DNA from: Costus lasius
Taxonomy: Eukaryota > Streptophyta > Magnoliopsida > Zingiberales > Costaceae
Assembly: GCA_027563935.2 (NCBI GenBank)
Contig: CM050447.1
Coordinates: 12,492,501 to 12,556,500, forward strand
Direction: 5' to 3'
DNA: 64,000 bases
Position numbers and translations under genes: made by a program. Of the stretch, positions 10,710 through 24,400 are shown one piece after another. The first letter of the stretch is position 1; the number at the start of each line of letters is the position of its first letter. A model generated the notes under the pieces. The model saw only the letters and a program-made list of their open reading frames with translations, did no database searches and had not been told where the DNA came from.

Positions 10710-12741
10710 GATCAGCTAAGTTGTGCAGTCTGCAATAATAATCTTAAGTGGAATAAGTTGAGATAATGTTCTAGATTTGCTTGGTTATTTGAAGATATAG
10801 TTTGTCTGAAAAGCTTCCATACGTAGGTAGAGGCATATAGTTCTGGAAACGGTAAGTGAATATATACATGAACACTGTCTCCCTTTTTGTTTCTTCCATT
10901 AGAAAATGTGTTCTTCCATTAGAAAATGTGCCATTTATCTGCCTTTGCCTCTTCCTCCAAGCTCCACTTTTCCTAAGGTTTAGGAACAGTTCATTGTGTT
11001 TTTCTCTGCTTTTCTGTAAATGTCACTGTGTATAGCTGAATTGGAACAAGGCATGTATTTAATATCAAATTATGAGGATTATATCAAGAAGACATTTGGA
11101 TGTAGCTCTTTTGTTGATATTGTTTGACATATTCATCAGCAAGTACAGTTGAGTTTGAAATTCATGAGATTAGGTTGCATCAGTAAGACATACAAATGAA
11201 CCTACACGATTTGGATTAAGAGATTGTGATGTGTCAATTTGAATTGAAGAACTAGATTTGAGGAGTGAGCTGGGCTAGTACCTAGTAGCAATGCTTGATA
11301 GAGCATTACGATCTCTTACTCCTAACACTCGAGCTATGGTTTAAAGTTGGTTTTTGAGTATCAAATCCCATAACTTTACAGGTAAAATATTGTGTTCAAT
11401 CAATTACATAAGTGCTACTTGTATAGGACTCATTGTACCCAATCTGACATCGATTAGTATTATCATGAATATATTCTTTCTGTGAATAATTAATAATGAG
11501 TTTTACACTACTATAATAGGCAACACATGAAATATGTGAACTCATTGCAACAGACTATAAAATTATACTAAACAATCTAAGTAAAATTATATTCATTCTA
11601 ATATTTATCTTGAGTTTTTGGGAAATGTATATCTACATAAGATATTGTGGGAACTATAAACGTATTGTTCTAATTTAAAATTGATGAGTTAGATAGAGGC
11701 ATAATAGTATAAATAGATTGAGGATGTGAAGAATTAAATTGACGATAAAGTGTGTCAAATGTGTGATTTAACCTTCCTAATTGATTCAAATGGCCTTTGA
11801 ATAAGAAGAGATTAGTGTCACTAAGACTATATTTTGTTGAATGGAATTCATGGTGGAAAAGAGAAAAAGTCATTTAGATTTATTGTACTTTTTATCATTT
11901 TCACTGTGGATTTCATTCAACAGAACATAGCCTAAAAGATCGATGGTAGTAAAAAAACCAATATCCACTTTTTATATGCTGCTTTAGTAATATTTGTAGC
12001 GTTATTATTATGTTAGTATTTTTAGATTTTATAAGCACAAAATGCTATAAAAATAGAAACATTCTTTTTCTATAAATATCAAATAATAATTAAATTTTAT
12101 TTTTTTACATATCAAATCTACTTATTAGCTTAAAATTTCAATAATCAAAACTAAAATTTTATTTTTATTTGAATTGAAACTGAGAAAAGCCAAAGAACAG
12201 GAATCTATTGATCAAAATTATGTAACTAGAATAGACATTATTTTGTTCCTTTTTAATTTTGATTAGGTACATACTTCGATCATAAAATCGGATTACCAAT
12301 TGCTATCAAGCTTACCTGTCAATATCATAATCTAGAGAAGGAATTTGACTCCCAAATGCTTCATGAAGTATGGTATTTAAGAGATAGATGCTCTAACTGA
12401 GTTGATTTACACCCCGAGAGGAGTGAAAGCTTTAATAAAACTAAATATTGGCTAGCTAAGACTCCAGCTGAAAGTAAAATGTATAATTTGTAGACTTCTG
12501 AGTGACCTTAAGCTCTTACTTGTCTTTTTGAACTTGGATTTGCGATCCAATGCTTAATATCTCTCTTTTTAGAAAAAAAAAAATAATAATTTAGATTTCA
12601 CAATAATTGTATTAACAATTGGGCTTAAAATTTCACTCCCTCTTAAGCTTCTAGATTTTACCAACAAGTGCTAATAATTTGTAAGTTATAAAGTTATTGA
12701 GACATCATAGAAATCTTTAATATCAAGGAAGGTATGTAACA
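10710..12741. other. AT-rich intergenic spacer
   Basis: Two kilobases without plausible coding sequence. The 3'UTR of the GST gene probably covers the first few hundred bases. There is one exact short tandem duplication (ttcttccattagaaaatgtg) at about 10891-10931. No RNA gene is seen. Confidence 0.5.
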
Positions 12742-12750
12742 CCATATTAG
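12742..12750. repeat. Target-site duplication of fold-back MITE, left
   Basis: CCATATTAG occurs here and again at 13159-13167 on the other side of the palindrome. A 9-bp duplication is diagnostic for Mutator-like elements. A one-base ambiguity exists because the flanking G could belong to the terminal repeat. Confidence 0.75.
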
Positions 12751-13158
12751 AAAAAAAAATCTTGAGAAGTGGGCTGCTCAAGTGATCCTGAGCAATGCCT
12801 CCTAAAAAAAAATCTATGATCCTAAAAATCATGGAAAAATTATTGTAGTGTATTACACGATGAGAGCTTTCCAATGGTATCAAGATCGTGGATTTTGGCT
12901 GTGTCCACGATGAGATATTGTGGACACAAAGATCGTGGATTTTTACACAATTTACAGTATGAAAAATTCACGATCTTTTGTCCACGATATCTCATCGTGG
13001 ACACAGCCAAAATCCACGATCTTGGTATCGTTAGAAAGCTCTCATCGTGTACTACACTACAGTAATTTTTCCATGAATTTTAGGATCTTGAATTTTTTTT
13101 TTTTAGGGGCATTGCTCAAGATCACTTGAGCAGCCCCATTGCTTAGGATTTTTTTTTC
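12751..13158. mobile_element. Fold-back Mutator-like MITE (408 bp hairpin)
   Basis: The whole element is a palindrome with arms of about 190 bp around a centre near 12955. Pairs that can be read directly include GGGCTGCTCAAGTGATC with GATCACTTGAGCAGCCC, and GATCGTGGATTTTGGCTGTGTCCACGATGAGATAT with its reverse complement at 12988-13022. Termini are oligo-A and oligo-T (A9 at the left, T9 plus C at the right). It has no coding capacity; the open frames on both strands mirror each other because of the palindrome. With the 9-bp flanking duplication this fits a non-autonomous Mutator-like (MULE-MITE) element. Arms look little diverged, which suggests recent activity or maintained symmetry. Confidence 0.8.
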
Positions 13159-13167
13159 CCATATTAG
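13159..13167. repeat. Target-site duplication of fold-back MITE, right
   Basis: CCATATTAG, identical to 12742-12750. Confidence 0.75.
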
Positions 13168-15962
13168 GAGTAATAAAGACATGCAATGGGATACACAATT
13201 TAAGGATTTGTTATTGGGGAACTAGTGTCGTGATAGTTGGATTCATGAACTACAATGGTGGGGTTGATTTGGATCGAGATAATGAAGGTCTCTTCCTTTG
13301 ATGATGGGGATTATTACACTATGAATAAGAAAACAAACAAGTGCCTAATACATTCAAAGACCAAGCAAGATTTTATGAATGATATATTTGAGTACTCCAT
13401 AATGTGGTATAACAATTCACACTCCTTGCTCGAGGCTTATGAAAGATTAATTGTCAACTATCAATTTTAAGGGTTATTCAATCTTTATTTAAAATAACAA
13501 CATATTTCCCTTATGTTCTGTATCCTTGAAGGGAAAAAAAAAAAGAAAAGACATGAAATTTTATTTTCTGCACATTTCCTTTGAGAATAAGGAAAAAAAA
13601 TTGAGAAGAAATTCGTCACTTTTTTTTCCTTACGTTATTTCCATACTTCCATCCTATTTGGTAAGAAACTACTTCACATTGAGCTAAGCTTGTCTAGCAA
13701 TGGCTAAAAGCTAGGGTGGCAAGGGAGCAACTAGATGATATCACCAGATTCACCACCAACGAAGGGTTCCTCTTTATACTAGAGAAAATTTTAAAAATAT
13801 ATATAACTTGACTTATTATTACAAATAAAGCATCTAAGACCTTGCGGCAATAAACCCATTAGGGGAGGGGTTTGTTCAATTGCTGCCTGGTGAAAAGCTC
13901 ATTAGTGACTAGAACTGAAGTAATAATAAATACTGAAATCATGAATACTCGCATGAACACAATCAATCTCTCCACAATTCAAACTTGATCCGAACTGGCA
14001 CACTTGCTGTTCGAACTTGAACTCAACTATCCATGTTCCGACATTTACTTTTCAATTCACATTGAAAAACAAAAGAATCGCATCCCATTTCCAGTCACCT
14101 GTGAAGGGAGAAGGCAGCGATGTTTAAAGGGTGGCCTGGTCGCTCCGACGGGAAAGAATTGACATTTTAAAATACAAGCACTCGAGTGCCCGCGATCACC
14201 ACGGTCTCGCTCCATCAGAACATTGTTTCTTTGTTCGGATTCTGCTTCCATCACTAGAAACCTCATTGCGATAACGATTGCGCATCAAGAGGTGCCTTTA
14301 GAGGACATGCTCGCCCTTCCTCGCAGGTTTCCATGCAATCGACATAACTTCAATTCAACCTCTGAAATTTTAATTTTAGATTTAAATTAATTACTTGGTC
14401 CAACATCCAACTAACGGTATTAAATGGTCAAATGATGAGCAAAATTGTTCTATCAATATTAATATTCTGGTACTCTTTGTACGGGAAACATATTCTTCTG
14501 CTATATCAACTAAAGTATAAAAATTAATGTGAAAAATAACTCAACATGACTAAAAAGTAATATCACGGGAGAACTTAGATTTTCTTTTTCTTGCTCACAT
14601 CACGAGTCCAATTTGGAAAAATACTGGTGCCTTAAATTTTAATTTTCACCACTGCATCTCCTATTCGATAAAGCTAAGAGTTTTAGAGTGAATACCACTG
14701 ACACTGGCCAGACCAGGCAGCAAAAGACATGGAATTTTCTTTTGTTATCTTCAATACCAAACCATCTGCTTCTGTTGTCAATCATATGTAGGAAGTTACG
14801 TTCATCTGACATTGTAATCTTGTAAGCAGATCAAAAGCAAGAGAGCCTATACACAGCAGTAATACCTCATGAAGTTGATGTTCCCTGTTTAAGGTACCAG
14901 TTGTCACAAGGATTCCTGCGAGTTAGGTTCACTGGAGTTAATTGGTTGCATAGCGACAAAAATAACAACATAAACAACAACGGACAGCAATCAATTATTC
15001 ATGTTACATGCTACATGCTACCGTCCACTGAACTAGGAATCAAGATTTGAAATTACATATTTAGTAACCAAATGATTCTACTAATTGTTATTTGAAATTC
15101 TACTGTCTCGAATTGCAAGATCATGAACCTCTTCAGCTATATATAAAAATACCTTATCATTAAAAGAAGCATGCAAGGATCAATACTCACCAAGAAAATA
15201 ACTCAGCATTTTGCCATTGTGATCCCTCTAGGAAAACAGATGTTGTGTGAACAAACTCCAGAAATCTATCCAGAATTGCACATCACTGGCAGTTTGAACA
15301 GTAACCTCAGAGACAGCATAAATATAGATTGGAGTTGAAACTACATTCATGTAAAGATTTTTACAAGTAGCATCAACTAGCTTATGGCCAGGTGATCATT
15401 AAACAAAGATGTAATAGAATACTTACACATGTAAAACCCCGCATATATGCTTGTGCGGTCGTAGAAAGTCCTTTATTTAGCAAAATAACCAGGCGTGACT
15501 GAAGACCAAGATCCAAGTAATACACTTCAAGTTTGGAGAAAAGTATCTTGTAATATTTAAACACTCTTATGCAATATCCTGATATGAAATCAAAGGCATC
15601 CCAGACACATAATAATGATTTTGAAACAACATTTTTTCCTTAATTTGTTTAATTCTGCAAAAATTTTCCATCAAAGAATTGTTAGTTGATCAATGATCCA
15701 AAGTACTGAATGTTTTGCAGAGATATTTGAAAGGCATAAAACCTTGAAACCACAAACAATGAGTTGGAAATTTGACAGAAGAAAAAGATTGAATGGAAAA
15801 ATGATCTGATAGAAATTAGCATGTAAAGAATTACAGATAAGCAAAGAAGCGCTTTTTTGCTGCTTCTATCTTTTTTTCTCAATTTTTTTAATGTTTTCAA
15901 TTAAATGAAGACATCAATTATGGTTTTTCTGTTGATTAAAGCAGAGGGCATACGATTGCTTC
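13168..15962. other. Intergenic spacer and 3' flank of the methyltransferase gene
   Basis: No coding sequence could be recognised. The part next to 15962 is presumably the 3'UTR of the minus-strand methyltransferase gene. Open frames of 60-72 codons on the minus strand (14057-14266, 15382-15564, 15682-15900) have no recognisable similarity and AT-rich composition. They were not accepted as genes. Confidence 0.45.
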
Positions 15963-18400
15963 TTACGCCTGATAATAAGAACCACAACCAGTGTCCCTCA
16001 CATTTCCTACACCTACAATCGAATCTTTATCTTTTTGAACTTTGGATAGAACATTACTATCTTCCCTGGACCATGGAGGCCAATATTGCCTATCATCTCT
16101 AGAACTTCTGCCAGCATCTCGAGATCTTAGACTACTTCTTGATCCATAACCGCTGTCTTCTTGGGAGTAGGGCTCCCACCTTCTCCTAAATTTCTGATTA
16201 TTCCCTCTCTCAGGCCGGAAGAACCTCTTCTCACAGCAACCAGAAGTCGAAGTCCAACTCATTCTCCCCGTGTTATTCATGTTTCTGGACCATGCTCCAG
16301 GGTTATCTGCTGGCCTTTGTAGTGACACAGATGGAGCAGGTGCATCTGTTAGACGAGAGTCCAGATTACTTAACGTGCTTGGCTGTGCTTCACTTGAGCC
16401 CTGGGTACTGCTTTTATGTGACTCCGTTGTAAGAGTTGAAGGATTTGGCTGCCCTCGTGGGTATGGAGGCAGAGGTGGAAATGGATGGAAAGGTATGCTT
16501 GGTGCGACTGTCCAGCATTTGTGACCCTCACAGACTGTCACAGAATCAGGACATCCTAGCTTCTGAACAATTGACACAGGAATCCCATATGACACACTCA
16601 AATGCGAGAGGTACCTTTCCTGCAGAAAACCCACAACTACCTCACCTCTGGGGACTTCAGTTTCAAAAGTGACATGATGATCCTCCTGCAGGGAACCAAA
16701 TCCAGGAGGCACCTCATCTTCTGCATTCTGCTGCTTGAAATTCTTGACACCCATAACTCCGTTACAAAATTTTTCCGGAGTATGCCTCTCAATATTTTGG
16801 TTCATCACTTCAGGCTTAGAACCAAGCTGTAAGTCTGAAAATGCAATTTTCACTGAGCCTGTTTCTGAAGCTTGTTCTTGGTTTGACCAGAGGCTCTGCT
16901 GATCTAGAACTTTGCAATCAGATGGTTGATCCCACCGACTCTTGCGTTTGCGAGTTCTTGTTAAGGTTGAATTGTCGTTTGTCAAGGGCAAAGAAGGGCA
17001 GACTACTTGAGAATAATGTGAAGATGGGCAGACCACTTGAGAAGAATGGGAAGATGTTTCCACAAGCTTACCCAATGAACCTGAAGATGTTATTTGTTCC
17101 ATGGGTTCGCTAACACAAACAATGGCATCACTGTCTCTTACTCCTTGATTAAATCTGCATTTTAAAGAATGAGACCAATTGTTGTGTGATCTCTGTGGAT
17201 CAAACTGTTGCTCTTCTCGATCTGGTGGTTCAACACGTTTAATCATGCGAGGAATCCACCTGTCCCTAAAGCTCCGAGCAATTTGTTGAACCTGTTTACA
17301 CAGAGCAAGGTAGACATATTAACATACAATATTGTACAAAAGAATGAGGTAGACAACTTAATATTCATCTCGTTTGAACCAAAGGGACAAATAGGTAATA
17401 GTAATCATATTACTAACTAACAATCAACTAGATGTTGTAAGTTGAATCATCTAAAAATAAAGTACTATAATGCCAGTGGTATTTCACGACTAAGTATAAT
17501 AAAAACTAATTGTTTTAAAGATCAATGTGCAATATATAAGAATGTTATCTTATCAGACAACTGCATACATATTTGGATGATGTTTTGAGTTCAAATGTGA
17601 TGAATAGTAGATTGAACTTTGAAGATTTAAACCATAAATCTAAGATGACTATGTAATATATTGCAGCTGTATCTCAAAAAGAAAGCCTGTAAAAGAACCA
17701 ATAACCGAAGGAAATTCTGATAAGTTAAGGTACTTCAAGATAACCTTGAATATTTTTTTTTAAAAAAATAGTAAAAGCACTTTAATTGCACATATTTGTG
17801 CATTTAAGTTTGCAGAACTCAATCAAGGAACAAATAACAATGTCTTAACTCTTAAAATCATAGAGATCAGTAAATTCAATCTTGGTATAGATTCCAACTC
17901 ACAATTATATTAGAAGTTCTGGACTGGTAGTCTGCTATAGTAGTAGTAGTAATCTACTCTCAAATATATTAGTATTATTATCCTTAATAACATTATTATT
18001 ATTATTTGATTTATATTGGACAAGTGTGGTGGTTATAGGTTATACTATTGTGACTAGTAAATCTTTACATGAATTTCAGTAGAGCTCTAAATTGTTATGA
18101 CACGGTTTTAAGTAGACAGGTTCAGTGTTGTTCAGTTGCGGCAGTGTGTTTTAGGAAAAAACCTCTTAAGCAGGGTACCCGCTTTAGCCTTAGGATTCGA
18201 ATCCCAAGGCAGCTTTTATTTTTTAAAAGGTTAGATAGGGTACCCCGCTGACGCTTAGGATTTTTATTCGTGTTTTGGCTCAGCCGGTCAGCAACATTTA
18301 TACTGAGTCAACGTGTGTTGACTGGCCGCCAGGACCACATGTTGAAAAACCCACCGTTGGGAAAGCAATGCTGTGCGCAGGAATTGAAATAATCAAATCA

Positions 18401-18477
<77 letters not shown>

Positions 18478-21400
18478 TATTTTTTAGTTTCTCCTGCGTT
18501 AAAAGAAGAAATAAATTTTACAAGAAAATTCAATTGGAAAATATAAGATTGAAAAGAAAACAATTTGTGCAAAAAAAACAAGGAGATAAGAACATGTCAT
18601 AAGTAAAAAAAAAAAGAAAAAGAATTGACCTTCTAGAAGTTCAATAACATCTTTAATCTCAAAATCAAAGTCTTATTTTGTTGATGGTAAATTGCCACGC
18701 AGTGAAGGTGGCCAATTGTAGTTAAGCTGGCACCTAGACGGGGTGTAACAATAGTAGTTTTAGTAGCAACACTTCACCTAATTGGAACACCTCTTGCTAT
18801 CTGAAAATCTCCCATCCCGCTCCCCCTGTTCCTAAGGCCACAATTATTTCATGGGCAGCTCTTCTATTACTATTTAAAGCAATATACAGCTCATTTTCAT
18901 CTACATTAGTGTCCTTTCAAAAAAAAAGATACTGATGATGCCAACCAATTTCTACTTATATTTAAATTATTCTATCTATAAGGTTTTTAGAATTTCATTC
19001 CTCTTATATTGTGGTTTCACAAATGTTTGGCTTCTTTCCTTTTTGGGCATCATCGCATCACCGCTAAAGAATAGTCCCGCTCTAGTCATCAATCAGTAAC
19101 ATGCTTCATTATGGACAGAGATTAAGAGAGCTGTGCAGTTTGATGGGTTTATCACAAGATGTAAATAGTATCTATGGTGTGCTTGGCAAGAACTACCGAA
19201 TTAGTGTATATGCCATCATGAAGGCTTGTTTCACAATTTTTGACAAGACAATGACTACGTTTTAAAATGACAAGCAAAAGATAATATGTCAAAATCAAAT
19301 GATCAACAACAGTAATTAAAGGCCAAGATGCATATGGAAGCACAACAATCGGCATACAACTTATTTTACATTACAGTTTACATAATTGTTTCATTATGTG
19401 CAATCACACAGTTATTAATCGTCGCAATGAGAAAATTACAGAACTGTAACAGATTGATAATCATACTGATTAATACAATTAAAACAGAACAAGAAGATGA
19501 ATGAACAATGTGCATAACTCCGCAAAAATTTAGTTACTATCCCAGTTACCTGAACGTCATTGTGCCTGGTCAAACTCAACATTGATTCTTTAAAGCTGCA
19601 CAGAAAATGTATATAGTTATATATGGTACATAGCATTCTAGAAATGGGACATATTCCTTCAATTAAGAAAACAAAACATAACAAAAATCAGATGGAAAAT
19701 GATTTAGCATTTCCGCTAAAGACATATTAATTGTCAAAACAATCTAAATATATTCCTTTACACGCACATTCAAAGAGATCCATTAATTAAAACAGTATAA
19801 ACACAGAAGAAAACGATTATTTAAAAGGAAAATATAACAAAAAAGGAAATCTATTATTTAATTCAATAGATCGGTTCATACATACAAGTGAAAATTCTAG
19901 CTGATGAAAATGAACATGAAGGGAAAAGATGCAATCTTACATGAAATCGATCAACATAAGGAAAAATATGAAGCAAAAGAACCATTTCCGGATATATTAA
20001 CTACAAAACCTAGACTGAGTATGTCACATATCTGGATAATGGGATACTGACCAATGTTTTAAATTTCATTCCATGTCGCCCAATACACACAGGTCTGACC
20101 ATGGACTGGTACATGGTAGGTACCGGTTATATTATATATATATATATATATAACAAAATTTAGTACTGACTAGTATCGTCAGTACCATCAGTACAGTGCC
20201 GGTATATATCAGTCCAACAATAGACCGGTACACCAGTTTGAATCGGTATCTTAAACCTTAATGCTGACCACTATAAGGTAACAAATAATATTTATACGTT
20301 TTTTCTATTTTTGATAAAATATCTTGACAATATGTTAGAACACAAGGCGTTATAGACAACAAATTTTTAACATTCTAACAGTTCATTATTTTCAGAAGGT
20401 AACAGCAAATGATTGCACCACATGAAAAAAAAATTATAGGAACCATTTTTAACTTGATATAGAAAATTAAGAGATCAACAAAACAAAATAATATATTTTA
20501 ATTAAAATTGCTTCGAACCTTTCCATTCCACTACATGGAGGACCTTTATTTATGTGTTCTGGGGTAAGGATTCCTTTCAAAGCAAGGAACTCCAGAACCT
20601 GCATGAAAATTAACAGTATTCTATGATGGAGATTCATGCCAATCAAGAAAAGGACCATGGCTCAAGTAAATAGGGTTATTGATCAAAGTCTGCAAATAAT
20701 GAAAATCATTATAAGTTCCACAATGGTACTGTGATATTAAAAATTTAAAATTAAAAGTTTGTGGTTTCCTCTTAGCAGCCAGATGGAAATAATATTAAAT
20801 TTAAAAACAGTCCACTTTCATAGGAGGCATATGATACTAAAAGTGACTTTCTAACCTTGAGAAGCTTTCGTATTATAGGAATTCTACTGAATCTGCTTCT
20901 GTTTTGTTTCATGATGTTATGCAGCATTTGTAATCCTACAAAACAAAAGGAAATTTTATGTTCCCAATGACATGTTGAATTTATATGCTGTCAAAAGAAA
21001 AAACATGTACATAATGGAAAATACAAAGTACCATTTTTGTCGATTATATCCATCAAAACCGTCCGAGATACTGTTTTGAGTAGTGCATCAAGAATCAACG
21101 AAAGGTCTCGTATGCTACGTAGTATGTGCAGCAGTTAGATAACCACCCAAAAAACAAAAGAATCTAAATTACAACGAGCACAAACAATACCTTTGAGATG
21201 CACCTCCAACACTATCTCCTTCTGCAGCAGTGACAAACAGAAGCTTCAGATATCCTCTTGTAGCATCCTGTTTACAAATTCACATTCAAAAGATATGACA
21301 CCACATAATGCAAGGATAACACACCAAAAAAAGTTGCTGCTAAAAACAAATTAAAAGTTGCTATATTTGTAGAAAATTGCATGACTAAGAAATGGAAACA

Positions 21401-24400
21401 AAAAACAACAAATGAGGGGCATGAACCTATTCTCTTTGCCTTGTGCTTATACCAATAGACAAAAAATGGTGCACGTGCATAATGTGTGACAAGAAATTCA
21501 AATTTCATGCTCTGTTGGTCAAAAAATGAATCATTAAATGTACAAAGATGTGTAACAAGTAGCTGTCTATAATTAACAAGTCAACATAAACTACAGAATG
21601 TGCAAAGAATATGGTATTTATACCTTCCGTCTGCTAATGCCCCCATTGGCATCCAACAACTCATTCAATTCTTTTTCAACTACAAAAGAAGCGGAACAAC
21701 CAATTAAAATAGTGAGTGTCATGGCATAGAAAGTCCATCTCACCAGTATTAAGTAATTACCTCCCTCATATTGTGAAAGACTGTTAGATTGTAAAGTTTT
21801 AGCTTTCTGAGGCAGAATAGCTTTCACACTTGGCTTGCTCTTTTTTGTATGATGAGTTGAATGAGATGACTTTGCGCGGTTAAGTTTATTCTCAGTAACT
21901 GTCCCAGATGCTGAAACCTTCACAGAAGAATCAGATTTGGAATCGGTGGCAGCAGGAGATGCTTGTATAGGAAGATCTAATTGTTGAACATCTGTCAAAG
22001 AAGGGGAAATTATATTTCCATTTGGCCCCTTTGCAAATGTGTCTGAGCAGTTTTCTGATGATTGCGTCTCATATACAGAACTGAAAATAGCATCTTTAAC
22101 ATGTAAATTGCAAACAGAATCAAATGAGATTGCATCAGATTTGGATGGGCATAGAGTGTCTTTGAATTGCTGCTGATCTTCAGTCTCTGAGATAGGAGAT
22201 CGATCCTTTAGTAACACTTTGTTTCCCGAAGGAAGCTCAGTATCTTTCACAACTATACCATTAGCATCAGAGAGTAACACATCCATGTCTATCAATGCCT
22301 TCTTCTTACATTTGTCGTCCATCACAGCTTCAAAATATTCATCTTCTGAATCAGCTTGCACAACTAGTTCAGTCTTCAATGGATCACCACCAATATAACC
22401 TCGGCAGACAGAAGAGCCACACACACATTTTTTTGCGGCAGCACCAAACACCCGTACATAGTTGTAATCAAAAGTTAGTTCCTCGCCCTAGGAATGAAAA
22501 ATGGTGTCAAATTATACACAAGTTACTTTTCCACCGTAGGAATGAAAATGGACGTCAAACTTGACAATATAAAAGTGTCCTAGTAGGCATATCAAAGCTA
22601 TGTAAAATACTATCCTAATGATAGATGGATCACAAAATAGCAAACCCTTCATTGGAGTAACTATTGCAATTCAATCGTAGATTCTGTCATAGGGTTTACC
22701 TCAAATCTCTCATTTAAGAAATGAAAAAAGCCTCTAAACCCTACAAAGTAGAACATAATCAATTGAATTATCCACTTAATACAAACATTTTGTCATAGGG
22801 CAAAACTCTTAGGTTATGTGAAAAATGCAGGACCATGAAGATGGAATTAAATTAGTGATAATTTCCAAATGGAGCAGTGTAGCATGCTAATATCTTCTTG
22901 TTAAAATGACCCTTTATAGTTTATGTTCTAACTAAAATCTTCACATCATGTTCAAATCAAATAAGTATCTATTGATAATCCATGTTTAGTTTATCTATTC
23001 TTCATCTTATTGCACAGGATACATGCCTTTTCTGCACTATATGTTATATCAAAAATGTTTATTTTAAAAATTAAAGATGCTTGATTAATAATTTTACTAT
23101 TAAAAATATTTAAGGCAAGAGATAATGCATGAATAGTTGAAACTCGAGCATTGCAAAGTATAGCAGCACTATCATTTGGTTAAAAAAATAAATGTTCTAT
23201 CTATTTAACTGCAATGGTTATACAATCTTATTCTACATCTAGTATTTGTGCAAAAGATAAAAGTTGGCAAAATTGAAGCTATTAAAAGTCTTGGCATATC
23301 AAATCAACTAAACAAAAAAATGAGGTTGAAAATGCAAAGATATCAAGCATAATACCTATAATCCAACTGACAGCAGCAAAATTTAAAAGAATTCTGAAGC
23401 GTTACCTTTTTTATATCCCTTATAGCGAATAGTCCAATACAAACTTCGCCATTTACCATCCACTGGTTCCATAAATAAAAAGAAAAAGGAAAAACATAAG
23501 TATTGAAAAACAAGAAGAAAAACAAACATAAATGCTTGTCAATGGAAACAAAAGAAATTTAACACTACTATCCATAGACGTACAGAATGTATGTGTGAAG
23601 GAAGAAGAGAAAGAGAGGAGGGCTGGAAAGATGCATATTATAGGTACATTTGTTACACTTATTTTATGAGAATTTTTAAAACATAAAAAAAACTACTGCT
23701 ATTAGGTCTCTGTAGTGTTTTTGCTGTACTCTCCCAGTGTAACTATTGTATACAATCTTGTATACAATCCAAACAGCTTGTGTATATAGTGATAAACATT
23801 GTATGCTTTTTTCTTTTCATGAGAAGGCTCACTACTAGTTAATTTGGTGAGCTAAATGGCCCAGGCAAGGACCTAGTATGTTTTTTTTCTTTCTACGAGA
23901 AGGATCACCTATTTAAATTGTTTTCATCTTCAGGTCGCCGTAGAGGCCTGGGGCTTGCTAAATTTAAAAATGAAGATAATGTTTAAGGTTTCAGTCTGGG
24001 CAATACACCCAGTATAAACTATTCCGAATTATAATCAGACCAATATATAGATAATGTCGATATATCAACTACCGACACATCTGTGTTCAAACACAAAGCT
24101 GGACTGAAATTGAAAACCATAATTCAAGCTCTTTTGCTTTCAAACTCAAAACCCGAGACTCTCTCATTTATTATGATTATGTGAATTTCTATATAGCATT
24201 TTCATTATTCACTAAGTCTTGCATTGTGAGGTATTCGTTTGACACATCAAGTCATGCGAGCATTTTATAAGTCACTCATTGTTTAGCCAATATGTGATCG
24301 AGGTTGAATACCCTCAAATGGAGAAGAGTAGTAAATCCTAAGGTCTAAACAACCGGTCCATTGTCTGACCAACAATACGTATCAATTTATACCAATTGGT

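Larger units (their letters stand above)
17292..19549. other. ASHH2 intron 16 with repeats
   Basis: A 2.26-kb intron holding the duplicated GGTACCC block and the TTA microsatellite described separately. The rest is AT-rich with no coding sequence. Confidence 0.6.

Noticed and set aside
12686..13129. Pairs of small frames with similar proteins on opposite strands
   Set aside because: They arise from the palindromic MITE: each arm encodes the same words on opposite strands.
14057..14266. Open frame of 69 codons on the minus strand
   Set aside because: No domain, no recognisable start context, and no adjoining exons with matching phase.
18175..18210. Possible tRNA or tRNA-derived SINE head (GGATTCGAATCCC)
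   Set aside because: The B-box-like GATTCGAATCC is palindromic. No A box or cloverleaf stems could be drawn around it.
18275..18581. Poly-tyrosine and poly-asparagine proteins
   Set aside because: Translations of the TTA microsatellite.
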